From positions 1 to 16,345 of the forward strand of contig CANGZG010000038.1 of NCBI GenBank assembly GCA_947458415.1: 16,345 nucleotides of DNA, written 5' to 3'. The notes beneath the pieces are model-generated. The model was not told the DNA's origin, did no database searches, and saw only the letters and a program-made list of their open reading frames with translations. The translations under genes and the position numbers were made by a program. Each line of letters opens with the position of its first letter. Position 1 is the stretch's first letter. The DNA comes from Comamonadaceae bacterium. Lineage in GTDB: Bacteria; Pseudomonadota; Gammaproteobacteria; Burkholderiales; Burkholderiaceae_C. Shown piece by piece: positions 1 through 7,301 of this stretch.

Positions 1-2704
1 CAAAGTCAATGTTGACCGGACACGGGGTGGCGCACTTGTGGCACAGCGTGCAATGGTCAGCGACGTCTTCGAATTCTTCCCAATGCTTGATGGACACACC
101 GCGGCGGGTTTGCTCTTCGTACAGAAACGCTTCAATCAACAACGACGTGGCCAAAATTTTGTCACGCGGGCTGTAGAGCAAGTTGGCGCGCGGCACATGG
201 GTGGCACACACCGGCTTGCATTTGCCGCAACGCAAACAGTCTTTGATCGCGTCAGAAATGGCGCCGATGTCAGACTGCTGCATGATCAGCGACTCGTGGC
301 CCATCAAGCCAAAACTGGGTGTGTAAGCGTGGCTCAAATCGGCGTGTCGCACTTGTGGATCAGGCTGGGTGGGACGGCGAAGCAACTTGCCTTTGTTGAA
401 ATGGCCGTGGGGATCGACACGCGCTTTGTAATCGGCAAACGGCTGCAATTCGCTGTCGCTCAGGTATTCCATCTTGGTGATACCGATGCCGTGTTCGCCG
501 GAGATGACGCCGTCCAATGACCTGGCCAACGCCATGATGCGATCAACCGCTTCGTGCGCGGTTTGCAACATGTCGTAATCGTCGCTGTTGACCGGCAAGT
601 TGGTGTGTACATTGCCGTCGCCGGCATGCATGTGCAACGCAGCCCAGACCCGGCCCTTGAGCACTTGCTGATGCACTTTGTCAAACTCGCGGCGCAACGG
701 CGCAAACGCGGCACCACTGAACAGCAAATGCAATTCAGCACGCAACTGGGTTTTCCAACTGGCGCGCAATTCGTGGGTTTGCAATGGCAACAAACAGGTG
801 TCGATGTCGTTCAGCCATGACTGCCATCGCCCGCGCACCTCGGCAATCAACGCCAGCGCTTGGTCGACCCGCTCTTGCAGCAATTCGGGTGACGGCCTGT
901 CCAATTCATCATCGACCGCCGCCATGGGCAATTGACCACTGGCCAGCAAGGTTTGCAAGGCGTCGCACAGCGCAATTTTGTTGCGCAACGACAGTTCAAT
1001 GTTGATGCGCTCAATGCCGTCGGTGTACTCGGCCATGCGCGGCAAAGGGATGACCACGTCTTCGTTGATCTTGAACGCGTTGGTGTGCCGACTGATGGCT
1101 GCCGTGCGTTTGCGGTCTAGCCAGAATTTTTTACGCGCTTCAGGACTGACCGCGACAAAACCTTCACCGCTGCGGGCGTTGGCCAATCGCACCACCTCAG
1201 ACGTGACCCTTGCCACGTCGTCGGCGTCATCTCCCGCGATGTCGCCAAACAACACCATCTTGGGCAAACCACCGCGCTTGGACTTCGTGGTGTAGCCCAC
1301 GGCTTTCAAATAGCGGTTGTCCAAATGTTCCAAACCCGCGAGCAAGGTGCCGCTTTGTTTGGCGACCTCGAACATGTAATCTTTGATTTCCACAATGCTG
1401 GGAACCGCTTGGTGCGCCGGACCAAAAAACTCTAAGCACACTGTGCGCGTGTGCGCAGGCATGCGGTGCAAAATCCAACGCGCGCTGGTGATCAATCCAT
1501 CGCAACCTTCTTTTTGCACACCGGGCAAGCCACTCAAAAATTTATCGGTGACATCTTTGCCAAGGCCGGCTTTGCGAAAACTGCGGCCAGGGATGTCCAA
1601 TCGCTCGGTGCGCACAGGCGTGACCCCGTCGGCCTCGAAATAACGCAACTCGAAACTGGCCAACTCGGCGTCGTGGATCTTGCCCAAGTTGTGGTTGAGG
1701 CGAACCACCTCCAGCCACTGGGCGTCGGGCGTGACCATGCGCCAACTGGCCAAATTGTCCAAAGCCGTTCCCCAGAGCACCGCTTTTTTGCCCCCTGCGT
1801 TCATGGCGATGTTGCCTCCGATGCACGAGGCCTCGGCCGAGGTCGGGTCCACCGCAAACACCAACCCGGCGGCATCTGCGGCATCGGCCACACGTTGCGT
1901 CACCACACCCGCTTCGGTCCAAATGGTCGCCGTGGTGTGGGTCAAGCCAGGGAGTTGAACCTGCTGCACCGCGTGAATCGCTGTCAATTTTTCGGTGTTG
2001 ATCACCACGCTTTGCCAAGTCAATGGAATCGCGCCACCGGTGTAGCCGGTGCCGCCGCCGCGCGGCACGATGGTCAGACCCAGTTCGATGCAGGCCTTGA
2101 CCAAACGCGCCATCTCGGCCTCGCTGTCCGGGGTCAACACCACAAACGGGTATTCAACCCGCCAGTCAGTGGCATCGGTGACATGCGACACCCGGCCCAT
2201 GGCATCGAACTTGATGTTGTCGACCGCGGTGCATTTGCGCAACACTTTGAGCGCTTTTTTTCGCAATGACTGCTGTTGCTCAAATTGCTGGGCGAATTGG
2301 TCGACCGCAACTTGCGCGGCGAGCAACAAACGACCTACCAAACCATCGCGGTCACGGTCGGCGGCATCGAGCTTTTGGCGTCTGGCCTGCACGTCGTTTA
2401 GGCGATGGCGCAAGGCTTCTACGAGCAAACGTCGGCGCGACGGGTTGTCCAGCAAATCGTCTTGCAAATAGGGGTTGCGTTGCACCACCCAGATGTCACC
2501 CAGCACCTCGAACAACATGCGGGCTGAACGACCGGTTCGCCTCTCGCTGCGCAAGGTCTGCAAAATCGCCCAAGCCTCGTCACCCAACAGGCGACAAACG
2601 ATCTCGCGGTCAGAAAACGAGGTGTAGTTGTAAGGGATTTCCCGCAAGCGGTGGCCCGCATCTGTCGAGGGCATCAAGCTGGCAAGAGGAGTAGGCGCAT
2701 TCAT
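1..2704 (-). CDS. FAD/FMN-binding oxidoreductase with DUF3683-like N-terminus and 4Fe-4S motifs (3' end outside window)
   Basis: About 901 codons are open without a stop from ATG at 2704 to the left edge, so the C-terminus is missing. Residues ~15-190 resemble the DUF3683 extension seen in large Burkholderiales oxidoreductases. A PCMH-type FAD-binding domain follows, with PRGGGTGYTGG at ~214-224. The FAD-oxidase C-terminal domain shows HMHAGDGNVH near 688 and GEHGIG at ~736-741. Two iron-sulfur motifs follow: CLRCGKCKPVC (~822-832) and CTLCHKCATPCP (~885-896). This order matches the D-lactate/glycolate/D-2-hydroxyacid dehydrogenase superfamily (YdiJ/GlcD-like), which oxidises 2-hydroxyacids and passes electrons through Fe-S clusters. 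The substrate cannot be told from sequence. The start has no clear Shine-Dalgarno; a strong inverted repeat lies just upstream. A small membrane protein gene precedes it on the same strand, 43 bp away, and could be co-transcribed. Confidence 0.9.
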   Translation of the reverse strand, partial: MNAPTPLASLMPSTDAGHRLREIPYNYTSFSDREIVCRLLGDEAWAILQTLRSERRTGRSARMLFEVLGDIWVVQRNPYLQDDLLDNPSRRRLLVEALRHRLNDVQARRQKLDAADRDRDGLVGRLLLAAQVAVDQFAQQFEQQQSLRKKALKVLRKCTAVDNIKFDAMGRVSHVTDATDWRVEYPFVVLTPDSEAEMARLVKACIELGLTIVPRGGGTGYTGGAIPLTWQSVVINTEKLTAIHAVQQVQLPGLTHTTATIWTEAGVVTQRVADAADAAGLVFAVDPTSAEASCIGGNIAMNAGGKKAVLWGTALDNLASWRMVTPDAQWLEVVRLNHNLGKIHDAELASFELRYFEADGVTPVRTERLDIPGRSFRKAGLGKDVTDKFLSGLPGVQKEGCDGLITSARWILHRMPAHTRTVCLEFFGPAHQAVPSIVEIKDYMFEVAKQSGTLLAGLEHLDNRYLKAVGYTTKSKRGGLPKMVLFGDIAGDDADDVARVTSEVVRLANARSGEGFVAVSPEARKKFWLDRKRTAAISRHTNAFKINEDVVIPLPRMAEYTDGIERINIELSLRNKIALCDALQTLLASGQLPMAAVDDELDRPSPELLQERVDQALALIAEVRGRWQSWLNDIDTCLLPLQTHELRASWKTQLRAELHLLFSGAAFAPLRREFDKVHQQVLKGRVWAALHMHAGDGNVHTNLPVNSDDYDMLQTAHEAVDRIMALARSLDGVISGEHGIGITKMEYLSDSELQPFADYKARVDPHGHFNKGKLLRRPTQPDPQVRHADLSHAYTPSFGLMGHESLIMQQSDIGAISDAIKDCLRCGKCKPVCATHVPRANLLYSPRDKILATSLLIEAFLYEEQTRRGVSIKHWEEFEDVADHCTLCHKCATPCPVNIDF

Positions 2705-2719
2705 GAATGTGGTGAGAAT

Positions 2720-2760
2720 GTTAACCCAGTGCCTTGCGGCACTAAGCTCAAAGGGTTAAC
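2720..2760 (-). repeat. Interrupted inverted repeat between two minus-strand genes
   Basis: GTTAACCC (2720-2727) is continuous with AGTGCC (2728-2733). A TTGC loop follows, then GGCACT (2738-2743), a 9-nt one-sided bulge, and GGGTTAAC (2753-2760). All 14 pairs are perfect. In minus-strand RNA the structure ends 15 nt before the oxidoreductase ATG (2704), and its outer arm overlaps the stop codon of the upstream small gene. No U-tract follows, so a simple intrinsic terminator is unlikely. It could be an mRNA-processing, translational or protein-binding element. Confidence 0.6.
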
Positions 2761-3014
2761 AACCATTGGGTGCTGGCGCAGGCCAGCACCATGGCGGCAT
2801 AAGTGATGACCTTGCCATCGTTGCCGAACCACAGCAAACCGGCGAGCAACACGACCACACCCACGATGCTGTTGAACAAGAACTGCCGACGCCATGACCG
2901 CCAACTGGGGTAAGTGCGCATCACCAAGGGGCTGACCAAGGCCATCCATGCGGCGACGGCGCAGGCCGGGGCCACAAAATTGAACAAATGGAACAGAAGC
3001 GACATGACATCCAT
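2748..3014 (-). CDS. Small hydrophobic (membrane) protein, function unknown
   Basis: An 88-residue protein beginning MDVMSLLFHLF. It shows about three hydrophobic stretches at residues ~6-27, ~47-64 and ~68-86, with a basic loop (RTYPSWRSWRRQ) after the first. This suggests an inner-membrane protein with the loop in the cytoplasm. I recognise no family. The start is either ATG at 3014 or the in-frame ATG at 3005; neither has a strong Shine-Dalgarno. An upstream in-frame extension to 3200 would run inside hemA and reads as an antisense shadow, so I reject it. The gene is divergent from hemA with only 25 bp between start codons, so its own promoter must lie within the hemA 5' end. Downstream on the same strand is the FAD/Fe-S oxidoreductase, making a role near that enzyme possible but unproven. 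Confidence 0.6.
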   Translation of the reverse strand: MDVMSLLFHLFNFVAPACAVAAWMALVSPLVMRTYPSWRSWRRQFLFNSIVGVVVLLAGLLWFGNDGKVITYAAMVLACASTQWLLTL

Positions 3015-3032
3015 GGATTCGAATTTTATAAT
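3004..3032 (+). promoter_or_regulatory. Sigma70-type promoter for hemA, predicted start at the initiation codon
   Basis: A -35 box ATGACA (3004-3009, five of six matches) is separated by exactly 17 bp from a perfect -10 box TATAAT (3027-3032). A transcription start about 7 bp downstream falls at 3039-3040, on or next to the A of the hemA ATG at 3040. The only sequence between -10 and ATG is CCGGCAT, which holds no Shine-Dalgarno. The -35 box overlaps the start region of the divergent small membrane protein gene. Confidence 0.6.
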
Positions 3033-3039
3033 CCGGCAT

Positions 3040-4299
3040 ATGTCTGTTTGGGCGCTCGGTCTCAACCACACCACCGCACCACTCGATCTGCGGGGTCGCT
3101 TTGCCTTTGCCATCGAACAAATGGGCCCGGTGCTCAACGGTTTGCGACACGCGGTCGGCAGCCAAACAGAAGCGACGATTCTCTCCACCTGCAACCGCAC
3201 GGAAATTTACTGCGCCTCCAACGAAATACGCATGCCTGACACCATGGCGTGGTTGGCCGAGTCCGGCGGCGTGAGCACCGACAGTTTGCACAACCACCTC
3301 TACACCTTGGTCGATGAGCAAGCCGCTCGCCACGCATTTCGGGTAGCCAGTGGCTTGGACTCCATGGTGCTGGGCGAACCGCAAATCCTGGGGCAAATGA
3401 AAGACGCGGTGCGCGCCGCGCGCGAAGTTGGCGCCTTGGGCTCCACCTTGCACCAAATGTTCCAGCGCTCGTTTGCGGTCGCCAAGCAAGTGCGAAGTTC
3501 CACCGAAATCGGCGCGCACAGCATCAGCATGTCAGCCGCATCGGTGCGTTTGGCAGGCCAGTTGTTCGAGGACCTCAGCAAGATCAATGTGCTGTTTGTC
3601 GGCGCTGGCGAAATGATCGAGTTGTGCGCCACGCATTTCGCCGCCAAAAACCCACGCGGCATGACCGTGGCCAACCGCACCATGGAACGTGGCGAGGTCT
3701 TGGCCCGGCAGTTGAGCGCTGGCGTCATGCGCCTGGCCGATTTACCAGACCGTCTGCACGAATTCGATGCTGTCATCAGTTGCACCGCCAGCACTTTGCC
3801 GCTGATCGGTTTGGGTGCGGTCGAACGTGCCCTGAAAAAACGCCGCAACAGCCCGATGTTCATGGTGGACTTGGCGGTTCCTCGCGACATCGAACCCGAG
3901 GTCAAGTCACTGCGCGACGTTTACCTCTACACCGTGGACGATTTGTCGCAAGTGGTGCAAACCGGTCAAGCAAGTCGACAAGCCGCTGTGGCCGAAGCCG
4001 AGGTCATCATCGATGCCGGTGTGCAAAGTTTTGTGCACTGGCTGGATCAACGCTCTGATGTCCCTTTGATCCAACAACTCAACCAACAAGCCGAAGCCTG
4101 GCGAGCCTCTGAACTGGCCCGGGCCCAAAAACTGTTGGCCAAAGGTGAGCCGGTGGAAGCTGTGCTCGAAGCGCTGGCCAAAAGCCTCACCCAAAAAATG
4201 CTGCACGGCGCGATGGCCGAATTGCATGCAGATGACGCACAAGCGCGCCAATCAGCCCGCCAAGCCATCGAGCAATTCTTCTTACGCAGCGGCCGTTAG
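3040..4299 (+). CDS. hemA: Glutamyl-tRNA reductase
   Basis: A 419-residue protein of normal family length. It reduces glutamyl-tRNA(Glu) with NADPH to glutamate-1-semialdehyde, the first committed step of C5-pathway tetrapyrrole synthesis, in the cytoplasm. The N-terminal catalytic domain has LGLNHTTAP at residues ~7-14 and the nucleophile Cys51 in STCNRTE, followed by GLDSMVLGEPQILGQ. The NADPH domain shows VGAGEM, and the C-terminal dimerisation helix ends near SARQAIEQFF. ATG 3040 is chosen because homologues begin at MxxxALGLNHTTAP; the in-frame extension to 2914 would overlap the divergent gene. It is the first gene of a plus-strand cluster with prfA 17 bp downstream, an order known from enterics. 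There is no Shine-Dalgarno, and the promoter position suggests a leaderless transcript. Confidence 0.97.
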   Translation: MSVWALGLNHTTAPLDLRGRFAFAIEQMGPVLNGLRHAVGSQTEATILSTCNRTEIYCASNEIRMPDTMAWLAESGGVSTDSLHNHLYTLVDEQAARHAFRVASGLDSMVLGEPQILGQMKDAVRAAREVGALGSTLHQMFQRSFAVAKQVRSSTEIGAHSISMSAASVRLAGQLFEDLSKINVLFVGAGEMIELCATHFAAKNPRGMTVANRTMERGEVLARQLSAGVMRLADLPDRLHEFDAVISCTASTLPLIGLGAVERALKKRRNSPMFMVDLAVPRDIEPEVKSLRDVYLYTVDDLSQVVQTGQASRQAAVAEAEVIIDAGVQSFVHWLDQRSDVPLIQQLNQQAEAWRASELARAQKLLAKGEPVEAVLEALAKSLTQKMLHGAMAELHADDAQARQSARQAIEQFFLRSGR

Positions 4300-4316
4300 C
4301 TGAAAGCGCCATCCCC

Positions 4317-5405
4317 ATGAAGCCGTTTATGCGCGCTCAGTTGGAGCGCAGTGTGCAGCGCTTGTCCGAGTTGGATTTTTTGCTCTCGCGCGAAGACATC
4401 ATGCAAGACATGTCACAGTTTTTGCTGCTGTCGCGCGAGCATGCCGAGGTGTCAGCTTTGGTCTCGCCCTACCAACGCTGGCTGCAACTGGTGCACGACA
4501 GCGACGCCGCGCAAGGCATGCTGCAAGACAGCGACCCGCTGGTTCGGGAGATGGCCCAAGAAGAAATCGACGCCAATGCGTTGCTGTCCGAAACCTTGTT
4601 GGCGCAATTGCAACGCATGTTGTTACCCAAAGACCCGGACGACGCACGCCATGCGTTTTTGGAAATCCGTGCGGGCACCGGTGGCGATGAATCCACGTTG
4701 TTTGCCGGTGACTTGCTGCGCATGTACAGCCGCTACTGTGCAGAGCGCGGCTGGCGGGTGGAATTGGTCAGCGAGTCGCCCAGCGAATTGGGTGGCTACA
4801 AAGAGGTGGTGGCGCGCATCGAAGGCGACGGTGTGTATGGCGCGCTCAAATTTGAATCGGGTGGACACCGGGTGCAACGCGTGCCGGTCACCGAAACCCA
4901 AGGACGCATTCACACCAGCGCTTGCACCGTGGCGGTATTGGCCGAACCGGATGAAGCCGAGGCCATCAAAATCAATCCGGCCGATTTACGCATTGACACA
5001 TTTCGCGCCAGCGGCGCAGGCGGGCAGCACATCAACAAAACCGACTCGGCCGTGCGCATCACCCATTTGCCCACAGGCATCGTGGCAGAGTGCCAAGATG
5101 GCCGCAGCCAGCACAGCAACAAAGCACAAGCCTTGCGCGTGTTGACCGCGCGCATCCAAGAAAAAGAACGCAGCGAACGTGCCGCCAAAGACGCGGCTGA
5201 ACGCAAAAGTCTGATTGGCAGCGGCGACCGCTCAGACCGGATTCGAACCTATAACTTTCCGCAAGGACGGTTCACCGATCACCGCATCAACCTGACGTTG
5301 TACAAATTGCTGTCCATCATGGAAGGCGATCTGGGTGATGTGGTCGACGCTTTGCAAGCCTATGAAGCAGCACAGCAATTGGCGGCGTTGGAAAGTTCCA
5401 CTTGA
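4317..5405 (+). CDS. prfA: Peptide chain release factor 1
   Basis: A 362-residue class I release factor that recognises UAA and UAG in the ribosomal A site and triggers peptidyl-tRNA hydrolysis. The stop-codon tripeptide region reads PVT at ~190-192 within the block HRVQRVPVTETQGRIHT. This is the PxT form of release factor 1, distinct from the SPF motif of release factor 2. The catalytic GGQ lies at ~235-237 in ASGAGGQHINKTDSAVR; its glutamine is the substrate of the PrmC methylase encoded next. The gene starts 17 bp after hemA and ends with a TGA overlapping the prmC TTG, pointing to co-transcription and translational coupling. Only a weak purine stretch (GAAAG) precedes the start. Confidence 0.97.
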   Translation: MKPFMRAQLERSVQRLSELDFLLSREDIMQDMSQFLLLSREHAEVSALVSPYQRWLQLVHDSDAAQGMLQDSDPLVREMAQEEIDANALLSETLLAQLQRMLLPKDPDDARHAFLEIRAGTGGDESTLFAGDLLRMYSRYCAERGWRVELVSESPSELGGYKEVVARIEGDGVYGALKFESGGHRVQRVPVTETQGRIHTSACTVAVLAEPDEAEAIKINPADLRIDTFRASGAGGQHINKTDSAVRITHLPTGIVAECQDGRSQHSNKAQALRVLTARIQEKERSERAAKDAAERKSLIGSGDRSDRIRTYNFPQGRFTDHRINLTLYKLLSIMEGDLGDVVDALQAYEAAQQLAALESST

Positions 5406-6229
5406 ACATCACCCAAGCCCTGCAACTTGCACGCACACTGGCGTTGGATGGTCTGGAGGCACACACGTGGCTGCTGCATGTCACAAACCAACCCCGGCAT
5501 GACCGTGCATGGTTGCTGACCCATGAACAGCATGCGTTAAGCGCTGAACAAGCCGCTCGCTTCAAACAAGGCTTGCAACGCTTGCAGCAAGGCGAGCCCT
5601 TGGCCTATTTGGTGGGCATTCAAGCCTTTCACGGGCTGGATCTGCAAGTCACGCCGGCTGTGTTGGTGCCGCGTGCCGACACCGAAACCTTGGTCGACTG
5701 GGCCCTGTCGTTGCCCTTGCCAAACACCGGCGTGTCCGTGCTTGACCTGGGAACAGGCAGTGGTGCCATCGCTTTGGCTGTCAAGCACCACCGCCCCACT
5801 TGGACCGTGCATGCGGTTGACCAAAGTGCACCGGCTTTGCAAGTGGCGCAAGCCAATGCGAATCGCTTGCGATTGGACGTGCAGTTCTCGCAAAGCAATT
5901 GGCTGCAATCCGTCAACGGGGAGTTCGATCTCATCCTGGCCAACCCGCCTTACATTGCCGAGGGCGACCCGCACCTGCCGGGCTTGGTGCACGAACCCAT
6001 CAGTGCCTTGGTCAGTGGCCCGCAAGGTTTGAACGACTTGCAAACCATTGCCGACCAAGCCCTTGCGCACCTCAAGCCAGGGGCTTGGTTGTTGCTGGAA
6101 CACGGTTACAACCAAGCCAAAGCGGTGTGTCAAATTTTGAAGCAAAAAGGCTACACCGACGTGCAAAGCCGCAAGGACCTCGCGGGCATCGTCCGATGCA
6201 GCGGGGGCCAGCGAGCGGAAGTGAAATAA
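5402..6229 (+). CDS. prmC: Release factor glutamine methyltransferase
   Basis: A 275-residue SAM-dependent N5-glutamine methyltransferase that modifies the GGQ glutamine of release factors 1 and 2. An N-terminal helical substrate-binding domain covers ~1-80. VLVPRADTE (~88-95) leads into the Rossmann fold with SAM motif I LDLGTGSG (~114-121), an acidic HAVD at ~137-140, and the catalytic NPPY at 181-184. The start is TTG at 5402, which shares four bases with the prfA stop (TTGA) and follows GGAAAG at about 6 bp spacing. That is a typical coupled start, and the downstream protein begins like other family members. Its substrate gene, prfA, lies immediately upstream. Confidence 0.95.
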   Translation: MNITQALQLARTLALDGLEAHTWLLHVTNQPRHDRAWLLTHEQHALSAEQAARFKQGLQRLQQGEPLAYLVGIQAFHGLDLQVTPAVLVPRADTETLVDWALSLPLPNTGVSVLDLGTGSGAIALAVKHHRPTWTVHAVDQSAPALQVAQANANRLRLDVQFSQSNWLQSVNGEFDLILANPPYIAEGDPHLPGLVHEPISALVSGPQGLNDLQTIADQALAHLKPGAWLLLEHGYNQAKAVCQILKQKGYTDVQSRKDLAGIVRCSGGQRAEVK

Positions 6230-6266
6230 TCGCCCATTAAGGCAAATTGCAATTCAGGGAGTGTTT

Positions 6267-6584
6267 ATGAGTGATGTGCACCAACGTATCGACCAATTGG
6301 TCAAAGGCAACGACATCGTGTTGTTCATGAAAGGCAATGCCAGTTTCCCTATGTGCGGGTTCTCCGGGCGTGCAGTTCAACTGCTCAAAGCCAGCGGTGT
6401 GGACACCAAAACCCTGACCACGGTCAATGTGTTGGACGATGCTGAGATACGCCAAGGCATCAAGGAATACAGCAATTGGCCCACCATTCCCCAGTTGTAT
6501 GTGAAGGGTGAATTCATTGGCGGCTCTGACATCATGACCGAGATGTACGAATCCGGCGAGTTGACCAAAGTACTGGGCAACTGA
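6267..6584 (+). CDS. grxD: Monothiol glutaredoxin (Grx4/GrxD type)
   Basis: A 105-residue CGFS-type glutaredoxin. The family binds a glutathione-ligated [2Fe-2S] cluster, often with BolA partners, and acts in Fe-S cluster transfer and iron sensing in the cytoplasm. The active-site CGFS begins at Cys30 in PMCGFSGRA, preceded by VLFMKGN. Glutathione-binding signatures WPTIPQLYVKGEF and GGSDI follow. ATG 6267 is preferred over GTG 6261 because AGGGA at 6256-6260 has good spacing and the family begins MSDV-like. It follows prmC by 37 bp on the same strand, so it probably ends the hemA-prfA-prmC transcript. No clear terminator was seen in the 44 bp before the convergent lytic transglycosylase gene. 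Confidence 0.95.
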   Translation: MSDVHQRIDQLVKGNDIVLFMKGNASFPMCGFSGRAVQLLKASGVDTKTLTTVNVLDDAEIRQGIKEYSNWPTIPQLYVKGEFIGGSDIMTEMYESGELTKVLGN

Positions 6585-6628
6585 AGCGCGGGCCATCCAA
6601 ACCTGGCTGCGCTGTCTACCGCTCAGGC

Positions 6629-7252
6629 TCAGGGTTGCCAGCGCTGTTGTGCAGCCAGAACGGCTTGGGGATACGCGGCTTGGCCACGGCTGCCGTTGTA
6701 GCGACCCAATGCCATGGCCAAATCGCCATCCTCTAGCCTGATGTAATGCCGCAATACCACGCAAGCAAAACGCACATTGGCTTGCCATTGAAACAGCACC
6801 GACGCATCGCCTTGACCGAGCAATCGGGGCCAAAACGGCATGACTTGCATCACGCCCATCGCGCCCGCGCTGCTGATGGCAAATTTGCGAAATCCACTTT
6901 CCACCTCTGCGATGCCCAACACCAGCGACGGGTCCAACGCGGCGCGATGGCTTTCATACCAAACCGTTTGCAAAAACAAGCGCTGTGACTCGGGAGTGGC
7001 CAACTCAGGCAAGCCCGTTGCGCCGTGCAATTGAACCAACCGCGCCGACAAGCGTTGTTGCTGGGTTTGCAACCAAGCCCCATAAGCTTTTCGGTCGGCT
7101 GCGGTGGGCAAATACGGTTCGGGCGGTGGCAAACCTGACACCGCCACACTGAGTGCGGTGCGCACTGAATCTGCCAAATGCTCTTCGCGTTGGGGGCCGG
7201 CCCACACACTGATAGACGCCAACCCAACCCACACCGCCAAGACAAGTTTCAA
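6629..7252 (-). CDS. Secreted lytic transglycosylase, SLT domain
   Basis: A protein of about 207 residues expected to cleave the MurNAc-GlcNAc bond of peptidoglycan in the periplasm. From TTG 7252 it begins with a short basic-then-hydrophobic signal peptide ending near SVWA, before GPQ. The C-terminal half is a Slt/goose-lysozyme-like domain. Its catalytic glutamate is about residue 118 in AEVESGFRKFAISSAGAMGVMQV, written here as AEVESGF plus SSAGAMGVMQV, followed later by LGRYNGSRG. The start is uncertain: TTG 7276, GTG 7255 and TTG 7252 are all in frame. TTG 7252 is chosen because AGGGA (7257-7261) precedes it and it gives a clean signal peptide. The gene lies 49 bp downstream of proS on the same strand and is probably transcribed with it. 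Confidence 0.85.
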   Translation of the reverse strand: MKLVLAVWVGLASISVWAGPQREEHLADSVRTALSVAVSGLPPPEPYLPTAADRKAYGAWLQTQQQRLSARLVQLHGATGLPELATPESQRLFLQTVWYESHRAALDPSLVLGIAEVESGFRKFAISSAGAMGVMQVMPFWPRLLGQGDASVLFQWQANVRFACVVLRHYIRLEDGDLAMALGRYNGSRGQAAYPQAVLAAQQRWQP

Positions 7253-7301
7253 CACGTCCCTACACCAGTCGTCCAAGTTGAATCAAACCCCATCGAAGCG
7301 G

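Noticed and set aside
1451..2269. 272-codon plus-strand frame opposite the FAD oxidoreductase
   Set aside because: The minus strand encodes a continuous, motif-rich enzyme through this region; the plus frame is a shadow.
2914..3039. N-terminal extension of hemA
   Set aside because: It would cross the promoter and the divergent gene; the family start motif begins at 3040.
2701..3519. 272-codon minus-strand frame covering the hemA 5' end
   Set aside because: It overlaps clear hemA coding sequence and has no recognisable features.
6245..6254. Palindrome AATTGCAATT before grxD
   Set aside because: A 10-bp palindrome in an AT-rich leader is not unusual, and no known operator matches it.
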